64,000 nt of DNA from Botrytis cinerea B05.10 (GCF_000143535.2 NC_037320.1:620001-684000), one strand, 5' to 3'. Counted from the stretch's first letter, positions 1 to 12,572 are shown. The notes: generated by a model not told the origin, from the letters alone. Numbers and translations are program-made.

Positions 1-350
1 TATGTAGCTTTGAACTTCAACTCTCCATTATCCTATTCCATTCCAAAATACACTGCTTCACTTCATCAAATTTCGAATTCCGCACAAGACTGGTGACGCT
101 TTTCGGATTTCGGATAAACCACCCACCCGTTAATACATGATTGGACAAAAGCAATCCTTGTCAATCAATTGTACATTGGGAGGCTTATTAGCGTTCCTTC
201 CCCCGGAAACTGGTCGTCACCAGTCAATCTTGGAATCACATACGAATATCTGATATCTACACTAATCGCTCAACCATTCTCGAATTATTATTTGCTTGGG
301 CTACGAATAATCTCTGCTGCGCAAGCAACTGTACCTGAAAGTCTGCCATA
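1..350. other. Upstream region of VPS35
   Basis: No gene was recognised. The stretch directly precedes the VPS35 start codon and should contain its promoter and 5' untranslated region. The only open frame (169-351) begins at TTG, not ATG, so it is not treated as an upstream ORF. Confidence 0.5.
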
Positions 351-3242
351 ATGGCTTCTCCACCTCAAGTCGTGGAGGATCAGGCACGACTCCTTGAAGA
401 TGCCTTGAATGTTGTCCGTCAACAAACACAACTTATGCGACGATGTTTAGAAAGCCCCGGGAAGCTTATGGATGCTCTGAAGTGCAGGTATGTCAATGGA
501 CTTGGGATGTTCGAAGCGGATCTATGCGGTTGCAATGATTATAATACATGCGCCAGATGAGAATGATCTTGTACTGATTTGTTCCTCTCAAAAATACAGT
601 TCAACACTTGTCTCCGAGCTTCGAACGAGCAGTTTAGGACCCAAACAGTACTATGAGTTATACATGGCAGTATTTGATGCTTTGCGACACCTATCATCTC
701 ACCTCAAAGATTCCCATCCCACTCATCATCTCGCCGATCTTTACGAGCTTGTTCAATATGCTGGAAACATTGTTCCTCGGCTTTACTTGATGGTAACAGT
801 CGGCACAGTCTATATGGGTGTTCCAGAAGCCCCAGTAAAGGAAATCATGAAGGATATGATGGAAATGAGTCGTGGAGTACAACACCCCACTAGAGGATTA
901 TTCCTCAGATATTACCTATCAGGACAAGCTCGAGAACATTTACCTCAAGGCGATGGCGATGGACCCGAAGGGAATCTGACGGATTCGATAAGTTTTGTTC
1001 TTACAAACTTTGTGGAAATGAACAAGCTATGGGTACGACTACAACACCAAGGTCATTCCCGAGAAAGAGAGATGAGGACACAAGAGAGGAAAGAACTTCA
1101 ATTACTGGTCGGAAGTAATCTAGTTCGATTAAGTCAATTGGTAGATCTGGACGTCTACAAGAATACGATTCTTCAGCCACTGCTTGAACAAGTAGTGCAA
1201 TGTCGCGATGTTCTAGCCCAGGAATATTTGCTAGAAGTAATCACACAGGTCTTCCCTGATGAATATCACCTTCACACCTTGGATCAGTTCTTAGCGGCTG
1301 TATCGAGATTGAATCCTCATGTAAACATGAAAGTCATCGTCATAGCTATGATGGATAGACTTTCTGCATATGCTGCACGAGAATCAGAATCGACTTCTGG
1401 AGCAGACCGTGAGAAGTTAGAGCAGGAGGCTGTTACTAAGTTGCTCGAAACAATTCGGCTGAATAAGGAGAGCAAAGCTGTTGAGCCGAAGCCAGACTCA
1501 GCTCCAGCACCGGAATCCTCAGAGTCAAACGGTGATCGCCCGTCGACTGAGACAAATGGAGACAACACAGACTCGAAACCCACTGAAGAAACTGATGATA
1601 GTCTCAGCGTGGCTCCAACTGAAGTTGATACTCAGTCTGTCGCTGAGACAACCGTTAATGATGGTGCCAATGACAAGCAAAATGTCGTCCCTGACAATAT
1701 CAAGCTGTATGAAATCTTCTTTGACCAAGTAATGCATCTTGTTGCTTCTCAGCGCTTGTCCGTACAAGATACCTTAGCATTGTTAGTGTCTTTAGTCAAC
1801 TTAGCCCTAAAAGTTCATCCGGATCGTCTAGACTACGTCGATCAGGTCCTGAATTATGCCTCAGAGAGGGTTAGAGCATATGCCAATACCCCTGAGTTAC
1901 ATTCTCCCGAGGCACAGAAAAATATACTAAACTTGCTCCTAACACCAATCAACTCCTACGCTTCTATTTTCACAGCCTTATCTCTTCCGACTTATATCCC
2001 ACTACTACAACTCCAAACATATCCAACACGTCGAGCTGTTGCTGGCGAAGTCGCTCGCACCTTACAAGGCAATTCAACCAAAATTTCTACTGTCGCCTCG
2101 CTAGAGGGAGTTCTCGAAGTTCTTAAGGTTCTGATCAAGGAAGGAGCTCAACCTCCAGCCAGTTACGCTGGCGTACAGCGCAAATCTGTTGAGACTGATG
2201 AAACGATAGAAGAGCAGGGGTGGTTGGCTAGAATCGTTCATCTGATTCATAGCGATGACAACGATACACAGTTTAAGCTTCTGCAAACTACCAAGGCTGC
2301 TTATTCCGAAGGGAATGAGCGTGTGAAATTTACAACTCCGGCTCTCATAACGTCAGCCATGAAGCTCGCGAGACGTTTCAAGGCCAGAGAACACTATGAT
2401 GATAACTGGGAGTCGCAAATATCGGCCCTCTTCAAGTTCATGCATTCAACTCTTTCAACTATGTATACCCGAGTGTCTGGGTCTGCTGAACTTTGTTTGA
2501 GGCTTTTTGTGGCTTGTGGACAAATTGCTGATCAGACCAATTTTGAAGAGGTTAGCTACGAGTTCTTTGCCCAAGCATTCACTATCTACGAAGAAAGTAT
2601 CAGCGACTCTAGGGCTCAATTCCAAGCAGTTTGCGTTATTGCGTCTGCTTTGCATGAAACACGAAATTTTAGCAAGGAGAACTATGATACCCTCATTACC
2701 AAATGCGCTCTACACGGTAGTAAGCTATTGAAGAAGCCTGATCAATGTCGTGCTGTATTCTTAGCAAGTCACCTTTGGTGGGCCGTGCCTATCGCAGCAA
2801 AGGGGGAAACGGATGAGAAGAATGTAAGTATTTATAATCATTATTATATTTGGGATCGTGGCTAACGTATTGTAGCTCTATCGTGATGGAAAGCGTGTGC
2901 TTGAGTGTCTGCAGCGCGCACTCCGCGTTGCGGATGCATGTATGGATACCGCTGTCTCGGTGGAACTTTTCGTTGAAATTCTCAATCGTTATGTGTATTA
3001 TTTCGAGCAAGAGAATGAAGCTGTAAGTATCCCGTCCATACATAGTTACGAAAACACACATCTAACACAATCGATAGGTTACAACCAAATATTTAAATGG
3101 CCTTATTGAATTGATCCATTCAAACCTTCAAGGCAATCAAGATTCTGCCACAATTAACGAACCAAGAAAGCATTTCCAACGTACTTTGGATAATATTACT
3201 TCTCGAAACTATGAAGGTGTAGTAACAGCAGCTGCACCTTAA
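351..3242 (+). CDS. VPS35: Vacuolar protein sorting-associated protein 35, retromer cargo-recognition subunit
   Basis: Vps35 is the large alpha-solenoid subunit of retromer, which binds Vps26 and Vps29 and retrieves receptors from endosomes to the Golgi. Four exons were placed by splice sites and phase: 351-487, 600-2823, 2876-3022 and 3078-3242, giving 890 residues, within the usual fungal range. The N-terminus ([19 protein letters not shown]) followed by [31 protein letters not shown] across the first splice is the family hallmark, as is the early PRLYLM segment ([16 protein letters not shown]). The C-terminal solenoid follows an acidic, low-complexity linker near residues 300-380 (Ser/Thr/Glu-rich). 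The start is chosen at 351 because it opens the conserved N-terminus. The neighbour downstream on the same strand is also an endosomal/vacuolar membrane protein. Very confident of identity; exon borders are hand-placed. Confidence 0.95.
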
Positions 3243-4241
3243 ACCCCAAGCAAATACCATCTTCTTTCTTTATTAATAACTTTCGAAGAGCATGAAACGG
3301 ATCATACTCTATGTAAATTTACGTGAGATGGCTTGGGGTTATTTGCTTTGATGGAGACAAGAGGGTAAGAGAGAGACCCTGGGTATGATTTTTTTTTTTG
3401 GAAGCCAGCACTTATGTTTACGAAGACCAAAATAATGCAGCGAATGTACTTAGATTTTACTTGGCTCGTTTTTAAGCAAAAAAGTGATGGGTTTGATTTA
3501 ATTGGCAAACATCAACATAGCTGTAGACTATGTATGTAAGAAGAGATGATAATCGACGTTCCTCTGAGTATGTGCATCGTATACTTCTGAAGACCATTGA
3601 AAATTGGAGTTGTGATATACCTGGCTAAACAGAACAATAACAAAATGTACTCACAATTTATGGTATAGAGACCGGCTCTTCAACATCCAGATCATAAATC
3701 TTGAATTGTGATGCTTCATTAGTCTTTGTGCATAAGTTAGATATATTGCTGAGTTCTTGTCATAAACCGTTTCATAATCTTACACATTCCTTTCTCCGTA
3801 TTCTTGCATATCAAAATCACTGGTGGATTTATCGACAGGGGAAGGTTACCGAAGACGCGAATCCCTTGATAATGGAGTCTGTGATTGTCTGTGTCGCAGA
3901 TAACCCATTGACTTTCGAACATGCTTCAACTTTTAAGCCACCAAAGCAATTCACAATACTTTGAAACTTCGAGATCATACAATAAGTATGAAATAACAGC
4001 TGGCCTGACATTTTAAAGGACTACTAGACGGATTCATAATCCTTTTAGATAACTTCAGGAATCAAGGAGTTTGAAAGCACATTAATATTTAGAGATCGAT
4101 CAAAACGTCCATTATCGGCCGCCCTTCGTATTCGCAACCTTACAACTCGACAACTTTATCAGTCGCTAGCACACAAACTCAACCACCAAGAGAAGTGGTA
4201 TCTTCCTCTTCCATATCTAGCAAATTGGCACAACTCTCACA
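3243..4241. other. Intergenic region between VPS35 and the M28B gene
   Basis: About 1 kb with no supported gene. It holds the VPS35 3' untranslated region and the promoter of the next gene. Short open frames here overlap on both strands and have no recognisable protein features. Confidence 0.5.
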
Positions 4242-6982
4242 ATGCCGGACGAAAAGCACATCTACGAATCTCTCCCCATACCCACCTACTCCGAAGCTAT
4301 CGGCGAATCCTCTCAGAGCTCAACACCCATAACCCCCCGTTCCAATTCCTCCAATGAAACTGCACATCCTGCCGAGAGAGAAGGTCTTTTGGGCCATGAT
4401 ATCGGCGCCAGAATTCCAGTTCCTACCCGCAGAGCCGGTTATCGTCCTCCTCCCACTGAAGATGGCATTTCGAATCGAGGCAGTACGGAACAAGATACGT
4501 TTCTAAATCAAAATGGAGAACGCGAAAGTGAGGATGATGATGAGGTGCGTAGAGAGATGGAAGAAATGGAAATGCAGGATCCGCAAACCGAACAATCGAC
4601 GTGGGGGAAACGAATGTCGAGTCTTTCTGCATCGTTATCGTCGCGAATACCTTGGATACGGAGGATTGGTTGGCCAAAAATCGATGCGAATTTCTGTATA
4701 GTGATTGGAAGGATTTTTGCAATACTACTTGTTATGGCAGTGGTTTATCTGTTGTTTATGAGTGATCTGTTCTCGAATGCGGCGAATAGAATTGGAGGAC
4801 AGATGTTCCCAGCGGAAAGTGTGAGGATATTCGTGCAGGAAAGTGTTTCGGAAGAGAGAATCGTGAGATGGATGAATAGGATTACGGAGACGGATCATTT
4901 GGCGGGTACGGAGGGAGATTATATTTTGGCAGAGATTGTAGAGGAACTCATGGTGAAGAATGGATTGGAGGACGTAAAGATGGATGAATATGGAGTGTAC
5001 CTCAATTATCCAAAGGAGGGAGGAAGGAAAATCGAATTACTTGGGGAAGATGGGAATCCGATTTGGCAGGCAAAGATTGATGAGCCGCAACTTTATACAA
5101 ATCCACCGAGACAACAAACACCGGTTTTCCATGGCCATTCGAAAGCGGGAGATGTTACAGGCCCATTGCTATACTGCAATTATGGTTCGCAAGCCGATTA
5201 CAAAACATTTTACGATGGTGGAATTGATACAAGAGGGGCAATTGCTTTGGTCAGATATTATGGTACGCAAGGAGACAGAGCTTTGAAGGTCAAGGCCGCG
5301 GAACCTTGGGGTTTCAAAGCTGTGATAATGTACAGTGACCCTGCAGATGATGGATTTACTTTGGGTGATACTGCCCCCAATGGTAGATACATGCCCAAAG
5401 ACGGAGTTCAACGAGGCGCAGTCAGCTTGATGAGCTGGGTAGTTGGAGATGTTCTTACACCTGGATGGGCAAGCGTAAAAGGAGCGAAACGCGTATCGAA
5501 AGAGAACAATCCAGGATTGACTAGTATTCCTAGTATTCCAATCTCGTGGGGAGATGCACAAAGGCTTTTACAATCTATTCAGGGATTTGGAATTGAATGT
5601 CCTCCAGAATGGAAGGGAGCAGTTCCTGATGTTAAATATTGGTCTGGAAACCTTTCAACCCCCAAGGTCCATCTTGTTAATGAACAGGATGAAGTTGAGG
5701 AACAACCTATTTGGAATGTTTTGGGGAAAATTACCGGTGTTGAACAAAAAGAGAAATCCGTCATTGTTGGTAATCATCGTGATGCTTGGGTTTTTGGTGC
5801 AACAGATCCTGGTTCAGGCACAGCGGTATTCCTTGAAGTTATGCATATCTTTGGTGATCTTGTTTCACGAGGTTGGCGCCCACAACGTACTATCGAATTT
5901 GCATCTTGGGATGGTGAGGAATACAATCTCATCGGATCTACGGAACATGTTGAAAAGAACATGGAGAAACTACGCAAAGATGCATTTGTTTACTTGAACG
6001 TCGATGTAGCAGTTGGTGGCGATACATTCCGAGCAGCTGGAAGTCCGGTTTTCAAAAAAGCACTACTTAGAGTTCTAGATCGTACAACTGATCCTTATAA
6101 GAATGCAACCTTGAGACAACTTTGGGATGAAAGGAAAGCTCAATTAGATGGTTTGGGTGCTGGAAGTGATTATGTTGCGTTTCAAGATATGGCAGGAACT
6201 TCTTCTTTGGATTTCGGATTCGAGGGGCCGGTTTATCCATATCATTCTGCGTATGATAATTTTGAATGGATGGCCAGTCAAGGAGATCCTGGTTTTCGAT
6301 ACCATAAACTTTTAGCTCAAGTATGGGCCCTTCTTATTCTTGAGTTTTGCGATAGAGCAGTTCTGCCATTTGATATTAGAGCATATTCCGCATCAGTTAC
6401 TAAATGGGTAATGGAATTGGAAAATTGGGCAGAATCAAAAGGACCAAATCAAGCTGGTAATGTACCTTGGTCAACAGAACCGTTGAGGGAAGCGGCATTA
6501 CAGTTTGCGCAAGATGCGAGACGATTTGAAAAATTTGAATTGGAATGGGATGGATTGGTATTGGGAAGTGGAGGATTTGAAAGCCCGGGATTAGCAAGTC
6601 ATAGGAAGAGTCATAATACTCGAATGGCAAATTTCGAAACGCATCTTTTGGATTTGGAGGAGGGTGGTGGGGTATGTTCTCATTTTTCTTGCTTTGGGTT
6701 TCCCGTTTTCCCCCTCTTCTCTCACCTCATGTCCCCCATATTTCTTATAACTCTCGTTTTTCATCGATCTCATATACTAACATCTCAAAATAGATTCCCA
6801 ACAGAACACAATTTAAACATGTAATCTTTGGCCCACAACTCTGGTCTGGATATGATGAGGCATTTTTCCCTGCTATCCGCGATGCAGTTGAAGTAGGAGA
6901 TTGGGGACTAGCGAAGAAATTGGTGGAGAAGACAGCAAACATTATCAAAAAGGCTAGTAGGAAGATGGCGGATGGAAAATAG
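4242..6982 (+). CDS. M28B family membrane peptidase-like protein (Vps70/Tre1/glutamate carboxypeptidase II type)
   Basis: Two exons (4242-6671 and 6794-6982) give 872 residues. Residues 1-150 are a charged cytosolic tail, a single transmembrane helix lies at about 151-175, and the rest is lumenal: a protease-associated domain (about 300-410), the M28 zinc peptidase fold and a C-terminal transferrin-receptor dimerisation-like region. All residues expected of a di-zinc aminopeptidase-type site are present: H512 in NHRDAW, D522 in ATDPGSG, E559-E560 in WDGEEY, D588 in NVDVA and H668 in YHSAYDN. The enzyme is therefore probably active, unlike the transferrin receptor or the yeast Tre1/Tre2 proteins. 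Yeast relatives act in vacuolar sorting (Vps70) or as Rsp5 adaptors (Tre1/Tre2). The tail contains IPTYSEA, which resembles a PY motif but lacks the first proline. Substrate cannot be told from sequence. Confidence 0.9.
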
Positions 6983-7409
6983 GGGGTTAGGTGGGAAAAG
7001 GCTGGAAGGGGTTGAGTGGGAGATACAAATATTATATCCATGTTTGGATTGAGAATCAGGAAAATGATGATTCGAGATTCAAGATTTCAGGATTCGGAAT
7101 GGAAAACTTTGTGTATGGTATTTTCCCATACAACGAGCGTTGGGGCGTTATTTTGTGTTGTTTTTTGCCTTTGCTTTTTTTTGGTATTGAATCGTTTGCC
7201 ATCGTTGGATGGGATTGGATTGGATTGGCAAAGTATAGGTGGAAGTAGAGGCGGAACAATAAGCAGAGAATTGGAAATGTGAAAGGGCGTGGGCGTGTAC
7301 ATTGCACAAGACAGGATAGCGTCAGTTATTTGTATAGATACCTACCTATCTGTTGACTGGGTTGGGTGTTGTGATGTGAATCCGCTTGAATAGGGTTGGA
7401 AATCAAATG

Positions 7410-7443
7410 AAGAATAGGAATAAGAATAAGAATAAGAATAAGA
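7410..7443. repeat. AATAAG hexanucleotide microsatellite
   Basis: Imperfect run of about five AATAAG units, seen directly. Confidence 0.7.
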
Positions 7444-7623
7444 GTTGTGGATTGTAGTAGAGAATAACAATGATGAATATTCATTCAGTTTTTGAGATGA
7501 TCGAGAGTCTTGGATTTTGATGTAGGCGTCGTTGTGGAAATTGAGATGTGTTTTGCTTGGATGTCTGAATTATCTATCTATTACATATTGTTATTGTAAT
7601 CTCATATTTTTGAAAAAGAGCTT

Positions 7624-7680
7624 TATTCTATTCTATTCTATTCTGTTCTGTTTCATTTTCTTCTACTCTATTCTGCTCTG
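7624..7680. repeat. TTCTA/TTCTG pentanucleotide microsatellite
   Basis: Imperfect pentanucleotide run dominated by TTCTA and TTCTG, seen directly. Confidence 0.7.
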
Positions 7681-8084
7681 CTTTATATTTTCCTGCGTTT
7701 TTTGTTTTTTTTTTGTTGTTAAAATAAAGGGTTTAGAGAATCAGAATCGGTAGATAGGTAAATAAAGAAGTTGATAAATAAATATAATACTAATACAATT
7801 CCGTACTATTTCCTATAATTTCACTAGATTTTCATCGAATCTTAGAATCAAACCTGACTTGGTATTAAAAATTTGAGTTTACATATACATGCATGATATA
7901 ATATGATGTGATTTGTATTGTATTGAATTTGTTTTCATTTGTTTTGATTTCCTCGATTTGATGTAATCTGATTTGCTTTGACTTCCTTCGGTTCTCCTAT
8001 TCTGCCTTTCCTTCATCTTCTTCCTTCCCTTTTTCCAATTTTTTTTTCCATATCTTTCATTCTCTCGGCTTCCTCCTTATCCTT

Positions 8085-8107
8085 CAACTCAACTCAACTC
8101 AACTCAA
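8085..8107. repeat. CTCAA pentanucleotide microsatellite
   Basis: About four and a half perfect CTCAA units inside a pyrimidine-rich stretch. Confidence 0.7.
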
Positions 8108-8812
8108 ACAAATTTATCATTCCCCTTCCTATCTTTCGCCCCCCCTCCCATTCATATCCCCCATCCAATAGCCCAAATCTCCCTCCAAAACACATCTCAC
8201 AAATCATGACCACATCACAATGCATATATACACATCCCTCCACCCCTTCACCGCACCCCCCAAATCTCTCCAAACTTCATGAAAAACACCAATATCATTC
8301 ATCCATAAACTCCCAAACCCCTTTTGAGCGCCCTTCCCACTCCAACCCAGACAAACCAAGTCCGCATGCCCCCCAAAATGCTAAACACCATCCTACCCCC
8401 AAGAAAGAGAAAAGAATAGGAAAAGAAAAGAAAAAAGAAACGTAATCCCCTTCCCAAACACAAATATAAACACAGAAGTGAAACGAACAAGTAAAAATAT
8501 CTTCAATCCCGAAACACCTATACACCATTCTTTTCGCCGCCAAGCTCAGAACGTATGCATTCCCTGGCCGAAAATTTTATAACGCCTGCTCCGTTGTCCA
8601 ATACCAATCAAGACCAATGATTTGGATATGCTAAACCCAACAATTTTGAAATCAGACAAAAACGGACAAAAATTGGCTTGGAAAGATGGAAACACTGTCT
8701 CCAAGTAGAGAAACAAAAGAAAGGAAAAAGAGAACATAAGAAATGAACGCTGTGGTAAAGCGACAATCATAATCGTGGATGGGTCCTCCTTCATTCCCCC
8801 AACAAGTGACAT

Positions 8813-10150
8813 TTATGTCTGTAAGTCACCATGTGTAGGACATGCCTCGACATGTTCTGGCTTTGACAATTTTCCCTCACTCATTGTCACACTCACTTCT
8901 CTCTTCGTATCTGGAAGCGATTCACTAGCAGCCGCAGCTCTATATTCCTTTGCATTCATCCACGAGTTAGAACTTCCATTTCCATTTCCAGTTCCAGTAG
9001 TCGATCCCGATAATTCTCTCAATGGTAAATCCGTACTTTGACTCTTATGTAACTGTGGAGTCACATTTGACGAGCTAACAATGGTCGCGAGAAGAGGTCT
9101 TCCATTGCCATTCGTCTCCCGCATTTCTGTCGCCACTTCCGAGTCTCGTATAGGGATGTGCTCTGCTTTCCCACGGGGTTTACTCGTTCCAGCTTTGGGA
9201 ACTGTGATTGGAGATGGTTTTCTGGATCGCCTTGTTGTGTATCCATCTGAAGAGCTGCACGAATCGGTCGATGAACTTCTGTTCCGATCGTGTTGTTGAC
9301 CTCTGTTTGTGAAAGAACGGATTTCTAACTTGGAAGGGGTTTCTCCACGTTGGACTTTGGCATCGATGAGTTTTTCCGTGACGATTCGTCCTAACGGTTG
9401 ACTTTCTGTGCCTCTCCGACTACTTCCATGACTGCCAGCTCGATTCCTACTAGTACTGACTACTCTCTCCTTACCCTCCATTACTTTCGCCGAAGGAGGT
9501 GGTTGTATCATCCATCTTGTCTCTTCTTTGCTCCTCGGTGCCGTACTAACAATTGGTGGATGTAAATCGTTCACTGGTGGATTTCTCGCAATATAATACG
9601 TTTCTGGGTTTCCGTCCGATCCATGTTTACTACTAGGTCTCCCATCCATATTGAACATTCTCCCTGCGGATTCCGAAGCCCTTGTGATTGCATCCATAAT
9701 TCTATGACCCGGTCCATACGTTTCCCTGCCCCAAAGTTGTTCGTCTTCTCGTTGATATCGTTTCCTATTCCACCCCTCTCCCGATATTCGAGACCCCTCT
9801 TCAACAATCGTAGGACTACTACCTGTATCCGTACTCATCCCCGCACTACTCGCATAACTGCTTCCTTGTCCTGCTGTATTTAACCCTCTCTGACTTCCAT
9901 TCTTGTCCTTCTTATTTCCTTTTTTATTCGGCGGACCGGGGCCCATCATGATTTCTTCTGTCCAATATGGATTTGTCGAGAACGGTGAAGGATGCCTATA
10001 CAGGCCCGGCTGTTCGGTTTCCAATGCATGTTTTTCGACTCGTTCTCGTTTGGCCTGCTCTTTGGCTTTCCTCCTATGGCTAATCTTGGCGCACGTCGAG
10101 CAGGATAATATGTAGAATGCAACGGATTGTAGAGCAACATCTATAGACAT
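8813..10150 (-). CDS. Conserved fungal protein, largely disordered, unknown function
   Basis: A single exon encodes 445 residues. The first ~75 residues look ordered and conserved: a short hydrophobic stretch with two cysteines (FYILSCSTCAKI, about 12-23), a basic helix (HRRKAKEQAKRERVEKHALE) and the motif EQPGLYRHPSPFSTNPYWTEEIMMGPGPP split around residues 46-75. I recall this kind of N-terminus from hypothetical proteins of many filamentous ascomycetes, but know no function. The remaining ~370 residues are rich in Ser, Gly, Arg, Glu and Thr and probably disordered, with many potential phosphorylation sites. The hydrophobic Cys-containing start could be a membrane or lipid anchor; that is inference. 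The start at 10150 is chosen because it opens the conserved segment. Nearest neighbours are far away and say nothing about its role. Confidence 0.8.
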   Translation of the reverse strand: MSIDVALQSVAFYILSCSTCAKISHRRKAKEQAKRERVEKHALETEQPGLYRHPSPFSTNPYWTEEIMMGPGPPNKKGNKKDKNGSQRGLNTAGQGSSYASSAGMSTDTGSSPTIVEEGSRISGEGWNRKRYQREDEQLWGRETYGPGHRIMDAITRASESAGRMFNMDGRPSSKHGSDGNPETYYIARNPPVNDLHPPIVSTAPRSKEETRWMIQPPPSAKVMEGKERVVSTSRNRAGSHGSSRRGTESQPLGRIVTEKLIDAKVQRGETPSKLEIRSFTNRGQQHDRNRSSSTDSCSSSDGYTTRRSRKPSPITVPKAGTSKPRGKAEHIPIRDSEVATEMRETNGNGRPLLATIVSSSNVTPQLHKSQSTDLPLRELSGSTTGTGNGNGSSNSWMNAKEYRAAAASESLPDTKREVSVTMSEGKLSKPEHVEACPTHGDLQT

Positions 10151-11213
10151 GATTTCTCGATTCTTTGATATGGAGAAAGGAGAAGAGACGTCTATAGGAT
10201 TGCAAAATGAGGAGACGATGGAGGAAAAGTTTAACGCATAAAGGTGACGTTGCGCAGTTCACTCATTCTGTGGTTGCGGCTTGTTTCGAAGTCGGGAATG
10301 GGACCTTCAACCGGGAAAATGCTGGTTTGAGATATGCGGGCAGGATGGGATGGATCCTTTTCGATACGATCTTGAAGTATTGCTTAAGGTGAGTTTTTGT
10401 ATCAATTATCCGAGTAAATATTGAGTTTGAGGGAGGTAGGAATCCCAAGAAATGGAGTCTCGCATGAAAGGTAGAGACGTATGAACGGGATGATTGGTGG
10501 CTTTCGTGGCTGGTAGGTTGATGAAGTAGCCAATCTTAATCCACAGTCATCAATTGAATTTTTGCAGGCCCAATTGAGTGGAAACCTTTGTAACAAATAT
10601 AGAATGGGAAGAAGTTAGAATGTGAAGGATCGACAATGACAATGATGGTGTAACAAATGATTAGACTGGCTAATTATAAGTAGTTTGAACGCTTTCGTCG
10701 TACTCCGTAATTTCTATTTTGATATTGCTTCGAGTCCAAGCGGAAGGGATGTGGAGGGATATGGAGGGATATGGAGAGAAAGGATGAGATGGGATGGGAT
10801 GGGATGGAATGATGGCAATGGTAATGGTAATGGTATGGCGATGGTCTCTATTCCAGATAGTCTCCACGTTTGAGTTTGAATATGGTGAGACTCTGGTGGT
10901 GTGTGTCTTTTTGGAATTGGCTGTGTGGAATTGAAGGGAAGGGAAGAATGCGCGAGGAAACCGAAGGAGAATAGTGTTGAATCGTATTTGAAGTGATGTC
11001 AGAGAATCAATTGACAAGACCACGTTCGTATTTTGCATGCATGCACTTGTTCAGTCAGAATTGAGGCTTGGATGAAAGGTCGAGATATTATATTATGGCA
11101 CGAGAGGACGGTCTGGAAGAGGATTCCCGCATCTTCTTCTTATTAGTCACACATACTCCCGTGGGTGCACAATACGAACAGACGAATAGATGAATAGATG
11201 AATGAATGAATGA

Positions 11214-11257
<44 letters not shown>
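11214..11257. repeat. TTGC tetranucleotide microsatellite, 11 copies
   Basis: Eleven perfect TTGC units in a row, the cleanest tetranucleotide repeat in the window. Confidence 0.9.
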
Positions 11258-11373
11258 AATCATAATATGATTGAATTGATGCATCCCTTTATCGATAACC
11301 AGGGGGTGGATTAAACGGCCAAGCGATTGAGATCTAGCTGAGTCGTATGTACGGAGAAACGAGATGCAATCTA

Positions 11374-11418
11374 GTTGATAGTTGATAGTCGATAGTCGAT
11401 AGTCGATAGTTGATAGTA
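11374..11418. repeat. TTGATAG/TCGATAG heptanucleotide repeat
   Basis: About six units of a seven-base repeat alternating between TTGATAG and TCGATAG, seen directly. Confidence 0.8.
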
Positions 11419-11689
11419 ATGTTTCTCAACACATGTTATTGCTCTGATGATCACTCGTGAAATGTAGGTATTCATTTATTACTTGTGAGAATCACAATCA
11501 AATCATATCAAATCACATCAAATCACGTCAAATCCATCCCTCCTGAGAATGAAGGATGGGGAAGCCACAACATAACACACATATACAAACACCACCGACG
11601 GGAAATTGGGTTCGACGCTCCAATCCGATCAGGTACGGGACATACTTGGGACTCCATACAAAGGGATCAGCGGGGGTATGAGAATTGAC

Positions 11690-11730
11690 ATCCCCCTTGC
11701 TGCCCCCCTTGCTGCCACCCTTGCTGCCCC
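11690..11730. repeat. CCCTTGCTGCC-like minisatellite
   Basis: Three imperfect copies of a 12-13 base unit containing CCCTTGCTGCC. Confidence 0.7.
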
Positions 11731-12274
11731 ATATAATGTTGCCATCGCCACGAGGGAGGGGTCTGTTGTGTTTTTATGAATGGGAAGAGATATCCGAGGT
11801 TGAATTTGAAGCGTTGTGGTGTTGCGTTGTGTCGTGTGTCAAGAGATGAAATGAGACTTATAATGTTCAATTCTTTTACATCAATACCGACTCATCTCCT
11901 GGCACACATCTTGATCAATCCCCCATCCTTCACCATCCGATCCCCATTCTAATACTCTCCATTCCAAGAATCCAACTCTCAGACATCCAAAACGCAATCC
12001 CCCACCTACCAGCCCGATACCCATCCATCCATCTCTCTACTGACCGAGTAATCCAAAACCATCCCCCGATCCATCCACCCATTGATCCCCACAGAATCCC
12101 TTCCCTTCCCTTCCCGTCCATCCACCTCCCTCGCCCCCTCGATATTTGCAAGGAAAACATATCACCAGCCAGCCTACCCAGCCTACCCAGCCCACGCAAT
12201 GCATACTCCGTAGTCCGTCCGTACGCACCCTTTCTCTTCCTCGACTGCACGCTCCAGCGTCCAAACTCCAAGTA

Positions 12275-12307
12275 TCAGTAATCAGCAATCAGCAATCAGC
12301 AATCAGA
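12275..12307. repeat. AATCAGC heptanucleotide repeat
   Basis: About four perfect AATCAGC units. Confidence 0.75.
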
Positions 12308-12544
12308 GAATCAATGAAAATACGCAAATGTGAAAATGTGAAGTGGACCCGGAGACCCTGAGTATTTCGCAGGCAGTGAGCAATCTTTCCACATCTGTAC
12401 ACGTTTTTGAAACACGAAACACAAAACGCGAAACGTGAAACTGAACATCGGTAGGTAAGTGATGATCATGGGATGGGTTTGGGTTCATCTTTACTAGGAG
12501 GTATGGTTTGAGAATGGATACCTGTTAGATGTCGGTGAAGTGAA

Positions 12545-12572
12545 GAGGAGGCGGAGGAGGAGGAGGAGGAGG
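12545..12572. repeat. GGA trinucleotide repeat
   Basis: About eight GGA units, with one GGC interruption. Confidence 0.7.

Larger units (their letters stand above)
6983..8812. other. Intergenic, low-complexity region
   Basis: About 1.8 kb with no supported gene. It contains short tandem repeats: AATAAG units around 7410-7443, TTCTA/TTCTG units at about 7624-7680 and CTCAA units at about 8085-8107. Pyrimidine-rich stretches at 7970-8400 create a long but compositionally biased open frame on the plus strand, which is not considered coding. Confidence 0.5.

Noticed and set aside
169..351. 60-codon upstream open frame whose stop overlaps the VPS35 ATG (TAATG)
   Set aside because: It begins at TTG and has no in-frame ATG of its own, so reinitiation coupling is not supported.
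7978..8445. 155-codon open frame on the plus strand
   Set aside because: Driven by a pyrimidine-rich tract (Pro/Ser/His repeats); no ATG start at the quoted edge and no family features.
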